Part shown: positions 1 to 9,268 of the stretch, piece after piece
Numbering within the stretch: the first letter of the stretch is position 1
Layout of the letters: every line of letters begins with the position of its first letter
DNA from: an uncultured Pelagibacteraceae bacterium
Lineage (GTDB): Bacteria; Pseudomonadota; Alphaproteobacteria; Pelagibacterales; Pelagibacteraceae
Assembly (NCBI GenBank): GCA_902519375.1
Contig: CABYJS010000001.1
Span: 34,240-98,239 of the forward strand
Length of the DNA stretch: 64,000 bases
Direction of reading: 5' to 3'
The notes under the pieces: model-generated
The model's input: the letters and a program-made list of their open reading frames with translations, nothing else
What the model was told of the DNA's origin: nothing
Databases searched by the model: none
Position numbers and translations under genes: made by a program

Positions 1-2
1 CA

Positions 3-758
3 ATGCCAAAAATGTATTTTAATAAGAATATAAAAAATTTCAGAATATCAAGTCAAAAACAAAAAATTGATCTTTTATACAATTTAAATGTAGATTTTGT
101 TATCACAAAAAAATTTGATAAAGAATTTTCTAAAACAAAATCAATTAATTTTATTGAAAATATTTTAAAGACAAAACTTAAGGCAAAATTTATTTTTGTA
201 AGTAATAATTTTAGATTTGGTAATAAAAGAGAAGGTGATGTTAAACAATTAATAAAATATGAAGATGCTTGTGATTATAAAATAATCAAACCAAAACCAT
301 TATTGATAAAAAAAAAAATAGTCTCCTCTTCCTTGATCAGAAATCTTTTAGAAATAGGTAAATTGAAGGAAGCAAATAAACTTTTAAATAGGAATTGGTC
401 TATTGAGGGCAAAGTACAAAAAGGAAAACAATTAGGAAAAAAAATTGGTTTTCCAACTGCCAATATTGATATTAAGAATTATGTATTAGCCTGTCCTGGA
501 GTTTATGCAATAAGAGTTAAAATGATTAGCAGCTCAAAAACAATTAAAGGAATAGCAAACTTAGGATACAGACCTACATTCAATGGGAAAAAAATATTAT
601 TAGAGGCTCATTTATTTAATTTTTCTAGAAATATATATAATAAAGATTTAATTGTTGAATTTTTAATGTTTATTAGAAAAGAAAAAAAATTCAAAAACAT
701 GAACCAACTTAAAAAACAAATTAAGACTGACTTATTAATTGCAAAGAAAATGAAATGA
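3..758 (+). CDS. ribF: Bifunctional riboflavin kinase / FAD synthetase, 5' end off the window
   Basis: Makes FMN from riboflavin and then FAD, in the cytosol. Only the C-terminal 250 or so residues are present. The first ATG of the ORF lies inside the family's FEPxPxxYF stretch, so it is internal, and the true start with the nucleotidyl-transferase motif lies beyond the left edge. The flavokinase domain is seen from GFPTAN (about residue 149) and PGVYAIRV onward and ends at a normal family length. The stop overlaps the ileS start (ATGA), matching the usual alphaproteobacterial ribF-ileS-lspA order and implying co-translation. Confidence 0.9.
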   Translation: MPKMYFNKNIKNFRISSQKQKIDLLYNLNVDFVITKKFDKEFSKTKSINFIENILKTKLKAKFIFVSNNFRFGNKREGDVKQLIKYEDACDYKIIKPKPLLIKKKIVSSSLIRNLLEIGKLKEANKLLNRNWSIEGKVQKGKQLGKKIGFPTANIDIKNYVLACPGVYAIRVKMISSSKTIKGIANLGYRPTFNGKKILLEAHLFNFSRNIYNKDLIVEFLMFIRKEKKFKNMNQLKKQIKTDLLIAKKMK

Positions 759-3478
759 ATAAAGATCAAATAAATCTACCCAAAACAGCTTTTTCTATGA
801 AAGCCAATCTACCAATTAGAGAACCTGAAATTTTAAAATTATGGGAGAAAATTGATCTTTATAAAGAATTAAGAGATTCTAGAAATGGTAAGGAAAAATT
901 TGTACTTCATGATGGGCCCCCATATGCAAATGGAAATATTCACATGGGAACTGCTCTCAATAAAATTCTTAAAGATATAATTGTAAAATTTCATCAAATG
1001 GATGGAAAAGACTCTGTCTATGTTCCAGGTTGGGATTGCCATGGATTGCCAATTGAGTGGAAAATAGAAGAGCAATATAAAAAGAATAAAAAAAATAAAA
1101 GCGAAGTCCCAATTGTTGAATTTAGAAAAGAGTGCAGATCTTTTGCTGAAAAATGGATAGAGGTTCATAAAGATCAATTTAAAAGGTTGGGAGTTATTGG
1201 GGATTGGGAAAATTATTATTCTACAATGAGCTATGAAGCAGAAGCTCAAATTGTAAGAGAACTTGCTAAATTCCTCAAAGAAGGAAGTTTGTACAGAGGA
1301 TTCAAACCTGTTTTATGGTCTACTGTAGAAAAAACTGCACTAGCAGATGCTGAAGTAGAATATCAAGATCATAAATCAGATACTATATACGCATGTTTTC
1401 CAGTAAAGTTTTCAAATATTAAAGAGATTGAAAACAGTAGCGTGGTCATTTGGACTACTACTCCTTGGACAATACCCGCAAATAGAGCTTTAGCTTATAA
1501 CGAAAGCTTAGATTACATATTAGTTCAAATAAATGATGATGGCGAATTTAAAAATAGAAAAATTATTATAGCTGAAGCTTTGTTAGAATCAGTAGTCGAT
1601 GAATGTGAAATAAAAGATTATAAAAATTTAAGAAAATTCAAAGGCAAAGATTTTAAAAATACTATTTGTAGTCATCCTTTTTTAGATTTGGGTTATGATT
1701 ACGACATACCAATGCTCGAGGCTCGTTTCGTTACAATCGAACAGGGCACAGGTATAGTCCATTGCGCACCAAGTCATGGACCAGATGATTTTAATCTTTG
1801 TCTTAATAATGGAATAAAAGCGATAGAAACAGTTGACGGAGACGGAAAATATACTAAAAATGTTTCCTTGTTTGAAGGTATACATATCTTTAAAGCTAAT
1901 CCTATTGTTATTGAAAAATTAAAAGAGCAAAAACAACTTTTAATAAACGGGCAACTTACTCACTCATACCCACATTCATGGAGATCTAAGGCTCCGCTTG
2001 TTCATAGAGCTACACCCCAATGGTTTATTTCAATGGAAAGTCATAAGCTTAGAGATAAAGCTTTAAAAGCTATTGATGAAACAACTTTCTACCCAAGCAA
2101 AGGTAAAGAAAGATTAAAATCAATGATTAAAACTAGACCTGATTGGTGTGTTTCAAGACAAAGAGTTTGGGGAGTTCCATTACCGATTTTTATAAATAAA
2201 AATAGTAAAGAAATTCTTATAGATGATGAAGTATTTGAGACAATTGCAAAAATTTACGAAAAAGAAGGCTCTGACTGTTGGTTTTCTGATGATCCCCAAA
2301 AATTTTTAGGTAAAAAATATAAATCAAGTGATTTTGAGAAGCTTAGTGATATTGTAGAAGTATGGTTTGACAGTGGTTCAACGCACTCATTTGTTTTAGA
2401 GAAAAGAAAAGATTTGAAATGGCCTGCATCTATGTATCTTGAAGGTTCTGACCAGCATCGAGGTTGGTTTCATTCATCATTATTAGAGTCATGTGGCACA
2501 AGAGGGAAAGCACCATTTGAGGCAATTCTTTCTCATGGTTTTGTTGTTGATGGTAAAGGTTTAAAAATGTCTAAATCCCTAGGTAATGTGATTGCTCCAG
2601 AAGATATTCTTAAAAAATATGGAGCTGATATCCTTAGAATTTGGGTTGCATCATCAAATTATGCGGAGGATTTAAGAATTGACTATTCAATTCTAGATCA
2701 ACATTCAGAGTCTTACCGAAAGATAAGAAATACTTTTAGATATTTACTTGGAAACCTGAATGATAATTTCGAAGAAATGAATTATGAAAACATCAAGATA
2801 GATCAGTTTCCAGAGTTAGAGCAATTTATGTTACATAAAATTTATTCCTTAAATCTTAAGTTTAGAAAATCTTTTCAAGATTACGACTTTCATAATCTTT
2901 ACAAAGAACTATTAAATTTCTGCACTGTAGATCTGTCAGCCTTCTATTTTGATATAAGAAAAGATGTTTTGTACTGTGATCCTAAGGACTCCAAAAAAAG
3001 AAAATCAACTTTAGTCTTATTAAATATTATTCTTAATTCTCTATTGAAATGGTTCGCACCCATTTTGTCATTTACAACAGAAGAAATTTATCAACTAATT
3101 TCTAAAAGAAATAAAAGTATTCATTTAGAAAAGTTTATTAATTTCCCAAAAAAGTTTGAAAATAACGAGCTAAACAATAAATGGAGTCAAATAGTTAAAA
3201 TTAGAGATATTTGCAATTTAAGTATTGAGGAAAAAAGGGCAAGTAAAGAAATAGGTTCAAGTCTTGAAGCTGATTTAGAAATTAATTTAAATGATAAACT
3301 TTATGCACTAACACAAAATATAGATTTTGCCGAGCTTTGTATAACTTCAAAATCTTCAGTAAAAAAAAATACTAAAGATGAGATATTAGTTGAAACAAAA
3401 AAAGCAAATGGAAATAAATGCCCAATTTGTTGGAAGATTACAACTGAAAAATGTAAAAGACCTTTATGCTCAATTTAA
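755..3478 (+). CDS. ileS: Isoleucyl-tRNA synthetase
   Basis: Charges tRNA-Ile in the cytosol. The class I signatures are present: a HIGH-type motif HMGT at about residues 63-66 and KMSKS at about 604. Editing-domain motifs (WTTTPWT) lie between them. At 907 aa it is near family length. The C-terminus keeps a small zinc-type Cys set, CPIC followed by two more Cys in the last 12 residues, with a shortened tail. The start overlaps ribF by 4 nt and the 3' end overlaps lspA by 13 nt, so the three genes are probably one transcript. Confidence 0.97.
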   Translation: MNKDQINLPKTAFSMKANLPIREPEILKLWEKIDLYKELRDSRNGKEKFVLHDGPPYANGNIHMGTALNKILKDIIVKFHQMDGKDSVYVPGWDCHGLPIEWKIEEQYKKNKKNKSEVPIVEFRKECRSFAEKWIEVHKDQFKRLGVIGDWENYYSTMSYEAEAQIVRELAKFLKEGSLYRGFKPVLWSTVEKTALADAEVEYQDHKSDTIYACFPVKFSNIKEIENSSVVIWTTTPWTIPANRALAYNESLDYILVQINDDGEFKNRKIIIAEALLESVVDECEIKDYKNLRKFKGKDFKNTICSHPFLDLGYDYDIPMLEARFVTIEQGTGIVHCAPSHGPDDFNLCLNNGIKAIETVDGDGKYTKNVSLFEGIHIFKANPIVIEKLKEQKQLLINGQLTHSYPHSWRSKAPLVHRATPQWFISMESHKLRDKALKAIDETTFYPSKGKERLKSMIKTRPDWCVSRQRVWGVPLPIFINKNSKEILIDDEVFETIAKIYEKEGSDCWFSDDPQKFLGKKYKSSDFEKLSDIVEVWFDSGSTHSFVLEKRKDLKWPASMYLEGSDQHRGWFHSSLLESCGTRGKAPFEAILSHGFVVDGKGLKMSKSLGNVIAPEDILKKYGADILRIWVASSNYAEDLRIDYSILDQHSESYRKIRNTFRYLLGNLNDNFEEMNYENIKIDQFPELEQFMLHKIYSLNLKFRKSFQDYDFHNLYKELLNFCTVDLSAFYFDIRKDVLYCDPKDSKKRKSTLVLLNIILNSLLKWFAPILSFTTEEIYQLISKRNKSIHLEKFINFPKKFENNELNNKWSQIVKIRDICNLSIEEKRASKEIGSSLEADLEINLNDKLYALTQNIDFAELCITSKSSVKKNTKDEILVETKKANGNKCPICWKITTEKCKRPLCSI

Positions 3479-3957
3479 ACTTTACAAAAAATATTTTTTT
3501 TATTACCTCTTTTTTTGTCACTTTAATATTTTTAATTGATAGGATTTCAAAAATTCTAATAATAAAAAAATCAAGAGAAATTGGAAGTAATGAAATTTTT
3601 TCTTCTAGATTTATAAATTTTGAATTAATTTGGAACAAGGGTATCGCATTTGGTTTATTTTCATTAGATGAGGGTTCAGCTTATCAAATGATATCATTGA
3701 TTATTTTTTTGATAATAATTATTCTTGTTTATCTAATAATTAAATCTAATGGATATGAGAAACTTGGATATATTTTGATATTAGGCGGGGCTTTAGGCAA
3801 CCTTTTTGATAGAATATTCTATAATGCTGTGCCAGACTTTATTGACTTGCATGTAAATAATTTTCATTGGTTTATTTTTAATATAGCAGATATATTTATC
3901 AGTATAGGCGTTTTATGTCTTATTTTAGTCGAAATTTTTTATAAAAAAGAAGTATGA
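3466..3957 (+). CDS. lspA: Lipoprotein signal peptidase (signal peptidase II)
   Basis: Cleaves signal peptides of diacylglyceryl-modified prolipoproteins in the inner membrane, acting after Lgt (encoded at 60905-61684 here). At 163 aa with four hydrophobic segments it has normal length. The two catalytic aspartates of the aspartyl protease fold are visible in GNLFDR and FNIAD, and NKGIAFG is the family motif near the middle. It overlaps ileS by 13 nt and the next gene, itself a predicted lipoprotein, by ATGA. Confidence 0.95.
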   Translation: MLNLNFTKNIFFITSFFVTLIFLIDRISKILIIKKSREIGSNEIFSSRFINFELIWNKGIAFGLFSLDEGSAYQMISLIIFLIIIILVYLIIKSNGYEKLGYILILGGALGNLFDRIFYNAVPDFIDLHVNNFHWFIFNIADIFISIGVLCLILVEIFYKKEV

Positions 3958-4268
3958 AATATTTTTTAAATTTTTTTTTATTTCTCACAATTTCACTTAT
4001 TTTAGGAGCATGCTCTGGTTTAAAAGAAAATCTTTCACTTAAAAAAAAACAAGGAGTCGATGAATTTTTGATAGAAAGAAAAGAACCTCTGACAGTTCCA
4101 CCTGACTTCACAAGCCTTCCAAAACCCAGAAATTCATCAAGTGATGAAATAGATGATGAACAAAGTATAGATTTAAAAAAAGTTTTGAATAAAAGTAAAG
4201 AAACAAATCAAATTAGCTCATCTGATGACCTGGAAAAGTCAATTTCTGATATCTTAAATAAAAGATGA
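3954..4268 (+). CDS. Small DUF3035-type lipoprotein
   Basis: Probable outer-envelope lipoprotein of unknown function. The N-terminus is a signal peptide ending in a lipobox (LILGAC, Cys about residue 20). The following segment, with GVDEF and PLTVPPDF, matches the alphaproteobacterial DUF3035 pattern as I remember it. The rest is acidic/Ser-rich and probably disordered. At 104 aa it is short. It is joined by 4-nt overlaps to lspA upstream and pgi downstream, so it sits beside the peptidase that should process it. Confidence 0.75.
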   Translation: MKYFLNFFLFLTISLILGACSGLKENLSLKKKQGVDEFLIERKEPLTVPPDFTSLPKPRNSSSDEIDDEQSIDLKKVLNKSKETNQISSSDDLEKSISDILNKR

Positions 4269-5431
4269 AAATAACCAATAATATTTTTTTTAAGAATTTT
4301 AAAGATAAATTCTCGTCAAAAAGAAATAATAGGATTAAATTAATTTTGAGAAAAATTGATAATGAAATCATAAATTCACTTAAACCTGGTTATAAGTATT
4401 CCTACTCAAAAAAAATAATAAATAGATATAAAAAAAAATTTTTAACTTTGAGATTAATTGGGATGGGAGGTTCAATTCTTGGCGCTAAAGCTATTTTTAG
4501 TTTTTTAAAAAAAAAGGTAAGAAAGAAAATAACTTTTTTTGACAATTTATCTCCATTTTTTAGTATTGATAAAAAAAAAGATGTATTAAATATAATAATT
4601 TCTAAATCTGGAAATACATTAGAGACAATTTCTAATGTGAATAATATTATTCAAAAAAAACAAAAAAGTATCTTTATTATTGAAAAAAATAAAAGTTATC
4701 TGAGGTTACTAGCAGAAAAGATGAAGTCTGAAGTCATAGATCATAATAATTTTATAGGTGGAAGATATTCAGTTTTATCAGAGGTAGGAATGTTACCAGC
4801 TAGTTTAGTAGGGCTTAATGAAAAAAAATTTAAACAATATAATTATCTGATCAAAAAAAAAAATTTTATAAGTTCTCTTATTCAAAATGTGAATAATATT
4901 TTATTTTTTATTAAACATAGAAGATACAATTCAATCATTATAAATTATGATGAGCGTGCAGATGATTTATTTAAATGGTATCAACAACTTGTTGGTGAAA
5001 GTTTAGGAAAAAAGCAGAAAGGTATTTTTCCCTCAATTTCTACAATGCCAAAAGATAACCATAGTCTTATGCAACTTTATTTAGATGGACCAAAAAAAAA
5101 TTTTTTCACTTTTTTTAGTGTCAAAGAAAAAAAATCAAATAAAATTTTCAATCACTCTATTTTTAAATCTCATGAATATATTAAAAATAAAAAATTTAGT
5201 GAAATATTGAATGCTCAAAAGAATGCTACTGAAAAAGTTTTTTATAAAAACAAAATTCCATTTAGAAGTTTTGAGATCTTAAATAGAAATGAAGAAGTTT
5301 TAGGTGAATTATTTACATTCTTTATTTTAGAAACAATTTTGATAGGAAAATTTTTGAATATAAATCCCTATGATCAGCCAGCAGTAGAAATGATCAAAAA
5401 AGATACTAAAAAGATTTTAAAAAATTCTTAG
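4265..5431 (+). CDS. pgi: Glucose-6-phosphate isomerase, short form
   Basis: Interconverts glucose-6-phosphate and fructose-6-phosphate. Two SIS-type sugar-phosphate segments are recognisable: the GMGGSILGAKA loop near residue 77 and ISKSGNTLET near 112. Also present are GGRYSVLSEVG, a catalytic-Glu region (QQLVGESLGKK) and the His segment DNHSLMQLYLDGP. At 388 aa it is much shorter than the 540-residue enterobacterial enzyme, which fits compact variants in reduced genomes. Translationally coupled (ATGA) to the lipoprotein gene; its stop overlaps the convergent rsmD stop. Confidence 0.88.
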   Translation: MKITNNIFFKNFKDKFSSKRNNRIKLILRKIDNEIINSLKPGYKYSYSKKIINRYKKKFLTLRLIGMGGSILGAKAIFSFLKKKVRKKITFFDNLSPFFSIDKKKDVLNIIISKSGNTLETISNVNNIIQKKQKSIFIIEKNKSYLRLLAEKMKSEVIDHNNFIGGRYSVLSEVGMLPASLVGLNEKKFKQYNYLIKKKNFISSLIQNVNNILFFIKHRRYNSIIINYDERADDLFKWYQQLVGESLGKKQKGIFPSISTMPKDNHSLMQLYLDGPKKNFFTFFSVKEKKSNKIFNHSIFKSHEYIKNKKFSEILNAQKNATEKVFYKNKIPFRSFEILNRNEEVLGELFTFFILETILIGKFLNINPYDQPAVEMIKKDTKKILKNS

Positions 5432-5988
5432 CGTCCTATAATTATTTTTGAAATCCCATATACACGAGTATCCAAAATTTTTAATTTATTTGAGATAACT
5501 AAATCATCTTTTTTGTGCCTATGAATAATTATTACACCTTTATTATTCAAAATTTTTTTGTCTAATATTTTTTCTACTAATAAGTTTACCCTTTTCTCTT
5601 TGTAAGGGGGGTCAATAAAAATTATATTAATTTTTTCATTTAAAGTTTTTTCATATTGAAAAAAATTAAAACAATCTTGCTGAAATAAATTACATTTTTC
5701 CTCAAGTTTTAAATCTAAAATATTTCTTTTTAAAATTTTCACTGTTTGAGAATAATTTTCAAAAAAGTAAACTTTTTTTGCACCTCTTGAAATACATTCT
5801 AATCCAAACGAACCCGAGCCAGAAAAAAAATCAAGAATGATCGATTGGCTAATCTTAAGGTCAAATTTATTAGAATTTTCTAGAAGATTAAATATAGACT
5901 CTTTGACCATGTCTCTTAATGGTCTGGTATTTTTATCAGATGGAAATAAAATTTTTTTACCTCTTAAATCTCCAGCTATTATTCTCAT
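5428..5988 (-). CDS. rsmD: 16S rRNA (guanine-966 N2) methyltransferase
   Basis: SAM-dependent enzyme that methylates G966 of 16S rRNA. Starts MRIIAGDLRGKKI, typical of the family, with a SAM-binding glycine motif (LDFFSGSGSFGLE) and the N-methyltransferase catalytic motif DPPY (FIDPPYKEK). At 186 aa it is full length. It is immediately downstream of purD (shared base at 5988) and meets pgi tail to tail with a 4-nt overlap, leaving no room for a terminator. Confidence 0.93.
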   Translation of the reverse strand: MRIIAGDLRGKKILFPSDKNTRPLRDMVKESIFNLLENSNKFDLKISQSIILDFFSGSGSFGLECISRGAKKVYFFENYSQTVKILKRNILDLKLEEKCNLFQQDCFNFFQYEKTLNEKINIIFIDPPYKEKRVNLLVEKILDKKILNNKGVIIIHRHKKDDLVISNKLKILDTRVYGISKIIIGR

Positions 5989-7250
5989 TAATCTATAACT
6001 TTGTACCCTATATCTTTTCTAAAAAAACCACCTTCCCAATTTAGCTGGTTAATCAGTTTAAATATCCCATTTCGACCTTCTTGGAATTCATCAGACCTGA
6101 TAACGAAATTTAAAACTCTACCTCCATTGGAATAAATTTTATTATCTATAGTTTTCGTGCCAGCATGAAAAATGAATTCATTTTTTTTTAGACTTATCTT
6201 TTTTAAGTTTCTTATTTCAATTTCTTTTTCAAATTTATCTGGGTATCCTTTTGAACACATAACTATACAAATTGATTTATCATCAAACCATTCTATATTT
6301 ATTTTATTTAAAGTTTTATTTATACATGCATCAATTATTTCATAAAAATCTGTTTTAAGTTTTGGAAGAATAGTCTGACACTCTGGATCACCCATTCTTA
6401 CATTATACTCAATTAGAAATGGTTCCCCTTCGACTATCATTAAACCAACATACAAAAAACCTTTAAACTCTGTGTTTAATTCTTCTAAACCTTTTAGTGT
6501 TGGTATTACAATTTTATTTAAAATTTTTTTATTAAGATCCTTGCTTTCTAATCTAGATGGACTGTAGGCACCCATCCCCCCAGTATTTTTTCCTTTGTCA
6601 CCCTCAAAAACCCTTTTATGATCTTGAGCTGTACCAAATTGTTTAAACATTTTCCCGTCTGAGATGATAAAAAAACTCATTTCTTCACCTTCTAAAAATT
6701 CTTCAATTAAGACTTCATTTGTTTTACCAAACTTTCCATCCAATATTTCATCAACAGCCAATGAAGCTTTAATTTTATTTTCGCATATATACACTCCTTT
6801 ACCAGAGGCCAACCCATCTGCTTTAACAACAATCGGATACTTACAACTATCAAAAAACTTGTTTGCTTCTAATTTATTATTAAAAATTCCAAATTTAGCA
6901 GTTGGAATATTGTATTTCTCACAAATTTTTTTTGTAAAAATCTTAGAACCCTCTAACTTTGAGGCAATTTTATTTGGACCAAATACCTTAATATTTTCTT
7001 TTTCTAAGAAATCAGTAATTCCATCAACCAAAGGTTTTTCAGGGCCGATGATAACTTGATCAATATTCTTTTCTTTAATAAAAACCTCTAATTTTCTAAA
7101 ATCACTTGGATCAATATCGACGTTTTCTGCAATATCATTTGTGCCTGCATTTCCTGGTATACAGTAAATTTTACTAACTTTCGGTGAATTTAATAGTGCG
7201 CAGCATAGAGCATGTTCTCTTCCTCCACTTCCTATTACAACAACTTTCAT
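5988..7250 (-). CDS. purD: Phosphoribosylamine-glycine ligase (GARS)
   Basis: Second step of purine synthesis: joins glycine to phosphoribosylamine using ATP. The N-terminus MKVVVIGSGGREHALC and the ATP-grasp segments (VKADGLASGKGVYIC; FGTAQDHKR; NVRMGDPECQ) are diagnostic. At 420 aa it is full length. It is divergent from the DUF2093 gene with about 20 bp between the two start codons, so any two promoters must overlap the coding starts. Confidence 0.97.
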   Translation of the reverse strand: MKVVVIGSGGREHALCCALLNSPKVSKIYCIPGNAGTNDIAENVDIDPSDFRKLEVFIKEKNIDQVIIGPEKPLVDGITDFLEKENIKVFGPNKIASKLEGSKIFTKKICEKYNIPTAKFGIFNNKLEANKFFDSCKYPIVVKADGLASGKGVYICENKIKASLAVDEILDGKFGKTNEVLIEEFLEGEEMSFFIISDGKMFKQFGTAQDHKRVFEGDKGKNTGGMGAYSPSRLESKDLNKKILNKIVIPTLKGLEELNTEFKGFLYVGLMIVEGEPFLIEYNVRMGDPECQTILPKLKTDFYEIIDACINKTLNKINIEWFDDKSICIVMCSKGYPDKFEKEIEIRNLKKISLKKNEFIFHAGTKTIDNKIYSNGGRVLNFVIRSDEFQEGRNGIFKLINQLNWEGGFFRKDIGYKVID

Positions 7251-7271
7251 ATATTAATATATAAACTAAAA

Positions 7272-7460
7272 ATGTTTAAAAAATTAGCAAAAATAAAATA
7301 TTTACCGAACAATTTTGAAGTTATTCAAGATGGTGATTATGTTATATGTGCAGTATCAGGTAAAAAAATTTCATTAAAAAATTTGAATTATTGGAATGTA
7401 GAGTTACAAGAAGCTTATTTTTCATATGTAGAAGCTTCATTAAAAAGAGATAAAGTTTAA
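7272..7460 (+). CDS. Small DUF2093-type protein
   Basis: Short protein of unknown function (62 aa). The ORF track begins at 7212, but the ATG at 7272 (MFKKLAKI) is preferred: the family starts near there and the extension would run into purD on the other strand. The sequence I-x-Y-x-P-x-x-F-x-x-x-x-x-G-D-Y-V-x-C-A-V-S-G and the L-x-x-L-x-Y-W-N-V-x-x-Q-E-A-Y match the DUF2093 pattern as I recall it. In other alphaproteobacteria it also lies near lpxK/waaA genes. The single Cys gives no metal site. Confidence 0.7.
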   Translation: MFKKLAKIKYLPNNFEVIQDGDYVICAVSGKKISLKNLNYWNVELQEAYFSYVEASLKRDKV

Positions 7461-7461
7461 A

Positions 7462-8325
7462 TTATTTCCATCTATTATGTGACCATATCCATTGATCTGG
7501 ATTTTTTTTAATCATGTCCTCAAGAAGCTCATTTAATTTTGTAGTTATTAATTGAATGTTTGCCTCTTTAGAAAACTCCAGAGGCTGGTGAAAAGTAATT
7601 CTAAAACCTTCTACGTCTTTTCTTTCGATGTAAACTGGAATTATTTTTGTGTCAAATTTTTTAATAAACTGGGCAGGTATAGTTGTGGTTAAAGCTTTTT
7701 CACCGAATAAATTAGATCTAATACCTTGAGAAACTCTTTGATCAATCATTAAGGCAACCGAAGTCCCTTTTTTAAAATTTATTAATAATTCTTTTGTTCC
7801 GGAAATACCTTTTTTTATTTGCTTTCTACAAATATATTTTTTTCTAATATTCTCCATTAGCGGGTTAAGAAATTTGTTATTTAGAGGCCGATATAATGCA
7901 GCTAAATCTATACCAGATTTTTCTATTTGCATTGCCAATAATTCAAAATTATTAAAATGACCTGATATAAATATGACTGGTTTAGAATCTTTCTTTACCT
8001 TTTCTAGAATATTTTGATTTTCAATCACTATATTTTTTTTTCCAATTTGATTTAGTCTAAAATCTTTAATAAACATATACTCAGAAAAAATCTGTCCATA
8101 ATTGAACCACATCTTTTTTAAAATTTTTTTTCTCTCTTTTTCATCTAAATTAGGGAAAGCTTTTGACAAATTTGAAAATATAATTCTTTTAGACCTAAAC
8201 ATTGGACCAAATAAAGTCATAATGTTTCCAGATAAAAATCTTGAGAATTTAAGTCCTATAATTTTAAAAATTCCAAATAAAAAGATAATACAAATAAATT
8301 GTAAAAAATATTTAATGTTTTTCAT
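7462..8325 (-). CDS. lpxL: Lipid A late acyltransferase (LpxL/HtrB family)
   Basis: Predicted to transfer a secondary acyl chain to the Kdo2-lipid A precursor at the inner membrane. It has an N-terminal hydrophobic anchor (residues 5-25) and the HX4(D/E) catalytic motif as HFNNFE, followed by family motifs ALYRPLNN and MIDQRV. At 287 aa it has normal length. It ends 2 bp from the DUF2093 stop and overlaps lpxK by 14 nt, forming a block with lpxK, waaA and msbA. Whether it is LpxL or LpxM by specificity cannot be told from sequence. Confidence 0.85.
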   Translation of the reverse strand: MKNIKYFLQFICIIFLFGIFKIIGLKFSRFLSGNIMTLFGPMFRSKRIIFSNLSKAFPNLDEKERKKILKKMWFNYGQIFSEYMFIKDFRLNQIGKKNIVIENQNILEKVKKDSKPVIFISGHFNNFELLAMQIEKSGIDLAALYRPLNNKFLNPLMENIRKKYICRKQIKKGISGTKELLINFKKGTSVALMIDQRVSQGIRSNLFGEKALTTTIPAQFIKKFDTKIIPVYIERKDVEGFRITFHQPLEFSKEANIQLITTKLNELLEDMIKKNPDQWIWSHNRWK

Positions 8326-9268
8326 CTACTTTTGATTTAATAAAATTAATTAATTTTTCTTCATCTTCAATAATTAAATCTATTTCTAAAAAATCTATAC
8401 CTGTGCGATTTTTTTCAGATAATTTAACATAGTCTTTTTCAGTAGTAATTATTTTAGCATTTAGGCTCTTTGCATCCTCTTTAATTTTTTCTATATCCCT
8501 ATCCTCGTAAGAATTGTGATCAGGAAAGACTATTTCTTCAATAATATTCATTCTATTTGCAGTCAAAGTCTCTCTAAAACCCCTTGGATTACCTATCCCA
8601 GAAAAAATTATAAATTTATCCTCAATATTAAATTTATTTAAATTAATTGGTTTATAATAAGTTTGAAAAATTTTGATTTCGGGATTCTGATTTTTTATTA
8701 AATTAATGATTTGATTCATAGATGAATCGTAATTGTTGCTTTTTAAAAAAACAATATCATATTTTTTCAAGCTATCTAATTTTTCCCTTAACGGTCCTGA
8801 TGGTAAAATACATCCGTTTCCAATCCAATCTTTTTTATCAAAACATACTATTTGAAGATCATAATTTATTTTTTTATCCTGCAAACCATCATCAAATATT
8901 ATCAATCTATTATTTTGGTTTATAGCTTTTTTAATAATTTTTGTTCTATCTCTTTCACAAATTAAATTTGTTTTGTTCTTTAATAAAATTTGTTCATCGA
9001 TCTGAGACGAATAATATTTTTTTCCAATACAAACATTTGAGTAAATATTTTTACAGATATTGAATAATTTTATTGTAGCTGGAGTTTTACCAGTTCCTCC
9101 TAAATATATGTTGCCAATACAAATTGATTTAATTTTACTGTTTTTTTTTGAAGACTTTAAGTTAAGTAGTATATTATTGATTTTTACAGGAATAGTAAAA
9201 GGCATTAGAATATAAGAGAGAAAGTTAGGCTTTTTTAGGTCCCAAAATTTAGGTTTTTTAAATCTCAT
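8312..9268 (-). CDS. lpxK: Tetraacyldisaccharide 4'-kinase
   Basis: Phosphorylates the 4' position of the lipid A disaccharide. The P-loop (GNIYLGGTGKTPATIK) lies near residue 52, and DDGLQDKKINYD is a characteristic LpxK segment. An N-terminal amphipathic/hydrophobic stretch fits its membrane association. At 318 aa it is normal length. It overlaps waaA by 11 nt and the acyltransferase by 14 nt. Confidence 0.95.
   Translation of the reverse strand: MRFKKPKFWDLKKPNFLSYILMPFTIPVKINNILLNLKSSKKNSKIKSICIGNIYLGGTGKTPATIKLFNICKNIYSNVCIGKKYYSSQIDEQILLKNKTNLICERDRTKIIKKAINQNNRLIIFDDGLQDKKINYDLQIVCFDKKDWIGNGCILPSGPLREKLDSLKKYDIVFLKSNNYDSSMNQIINLIKNQNPEIKIFQTYYKPINLNKFNIEDKFIIFSGIGNPRGFRETLTANRMNIIEEIVFPDHNSYEDRDIEKIKEDAKSLNAKIITTEKDYVKLSEKNRTGIDFLEIDLIIEDEEKLINFIKSKVDEKH

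Noticed and set aside
275-463. Antisense ORF inside ribF, and many others of 60-130 codons across the window
   Set aside because: These are shadows of real genes in AT-rich sequence, with no domains and no room for expression signals.
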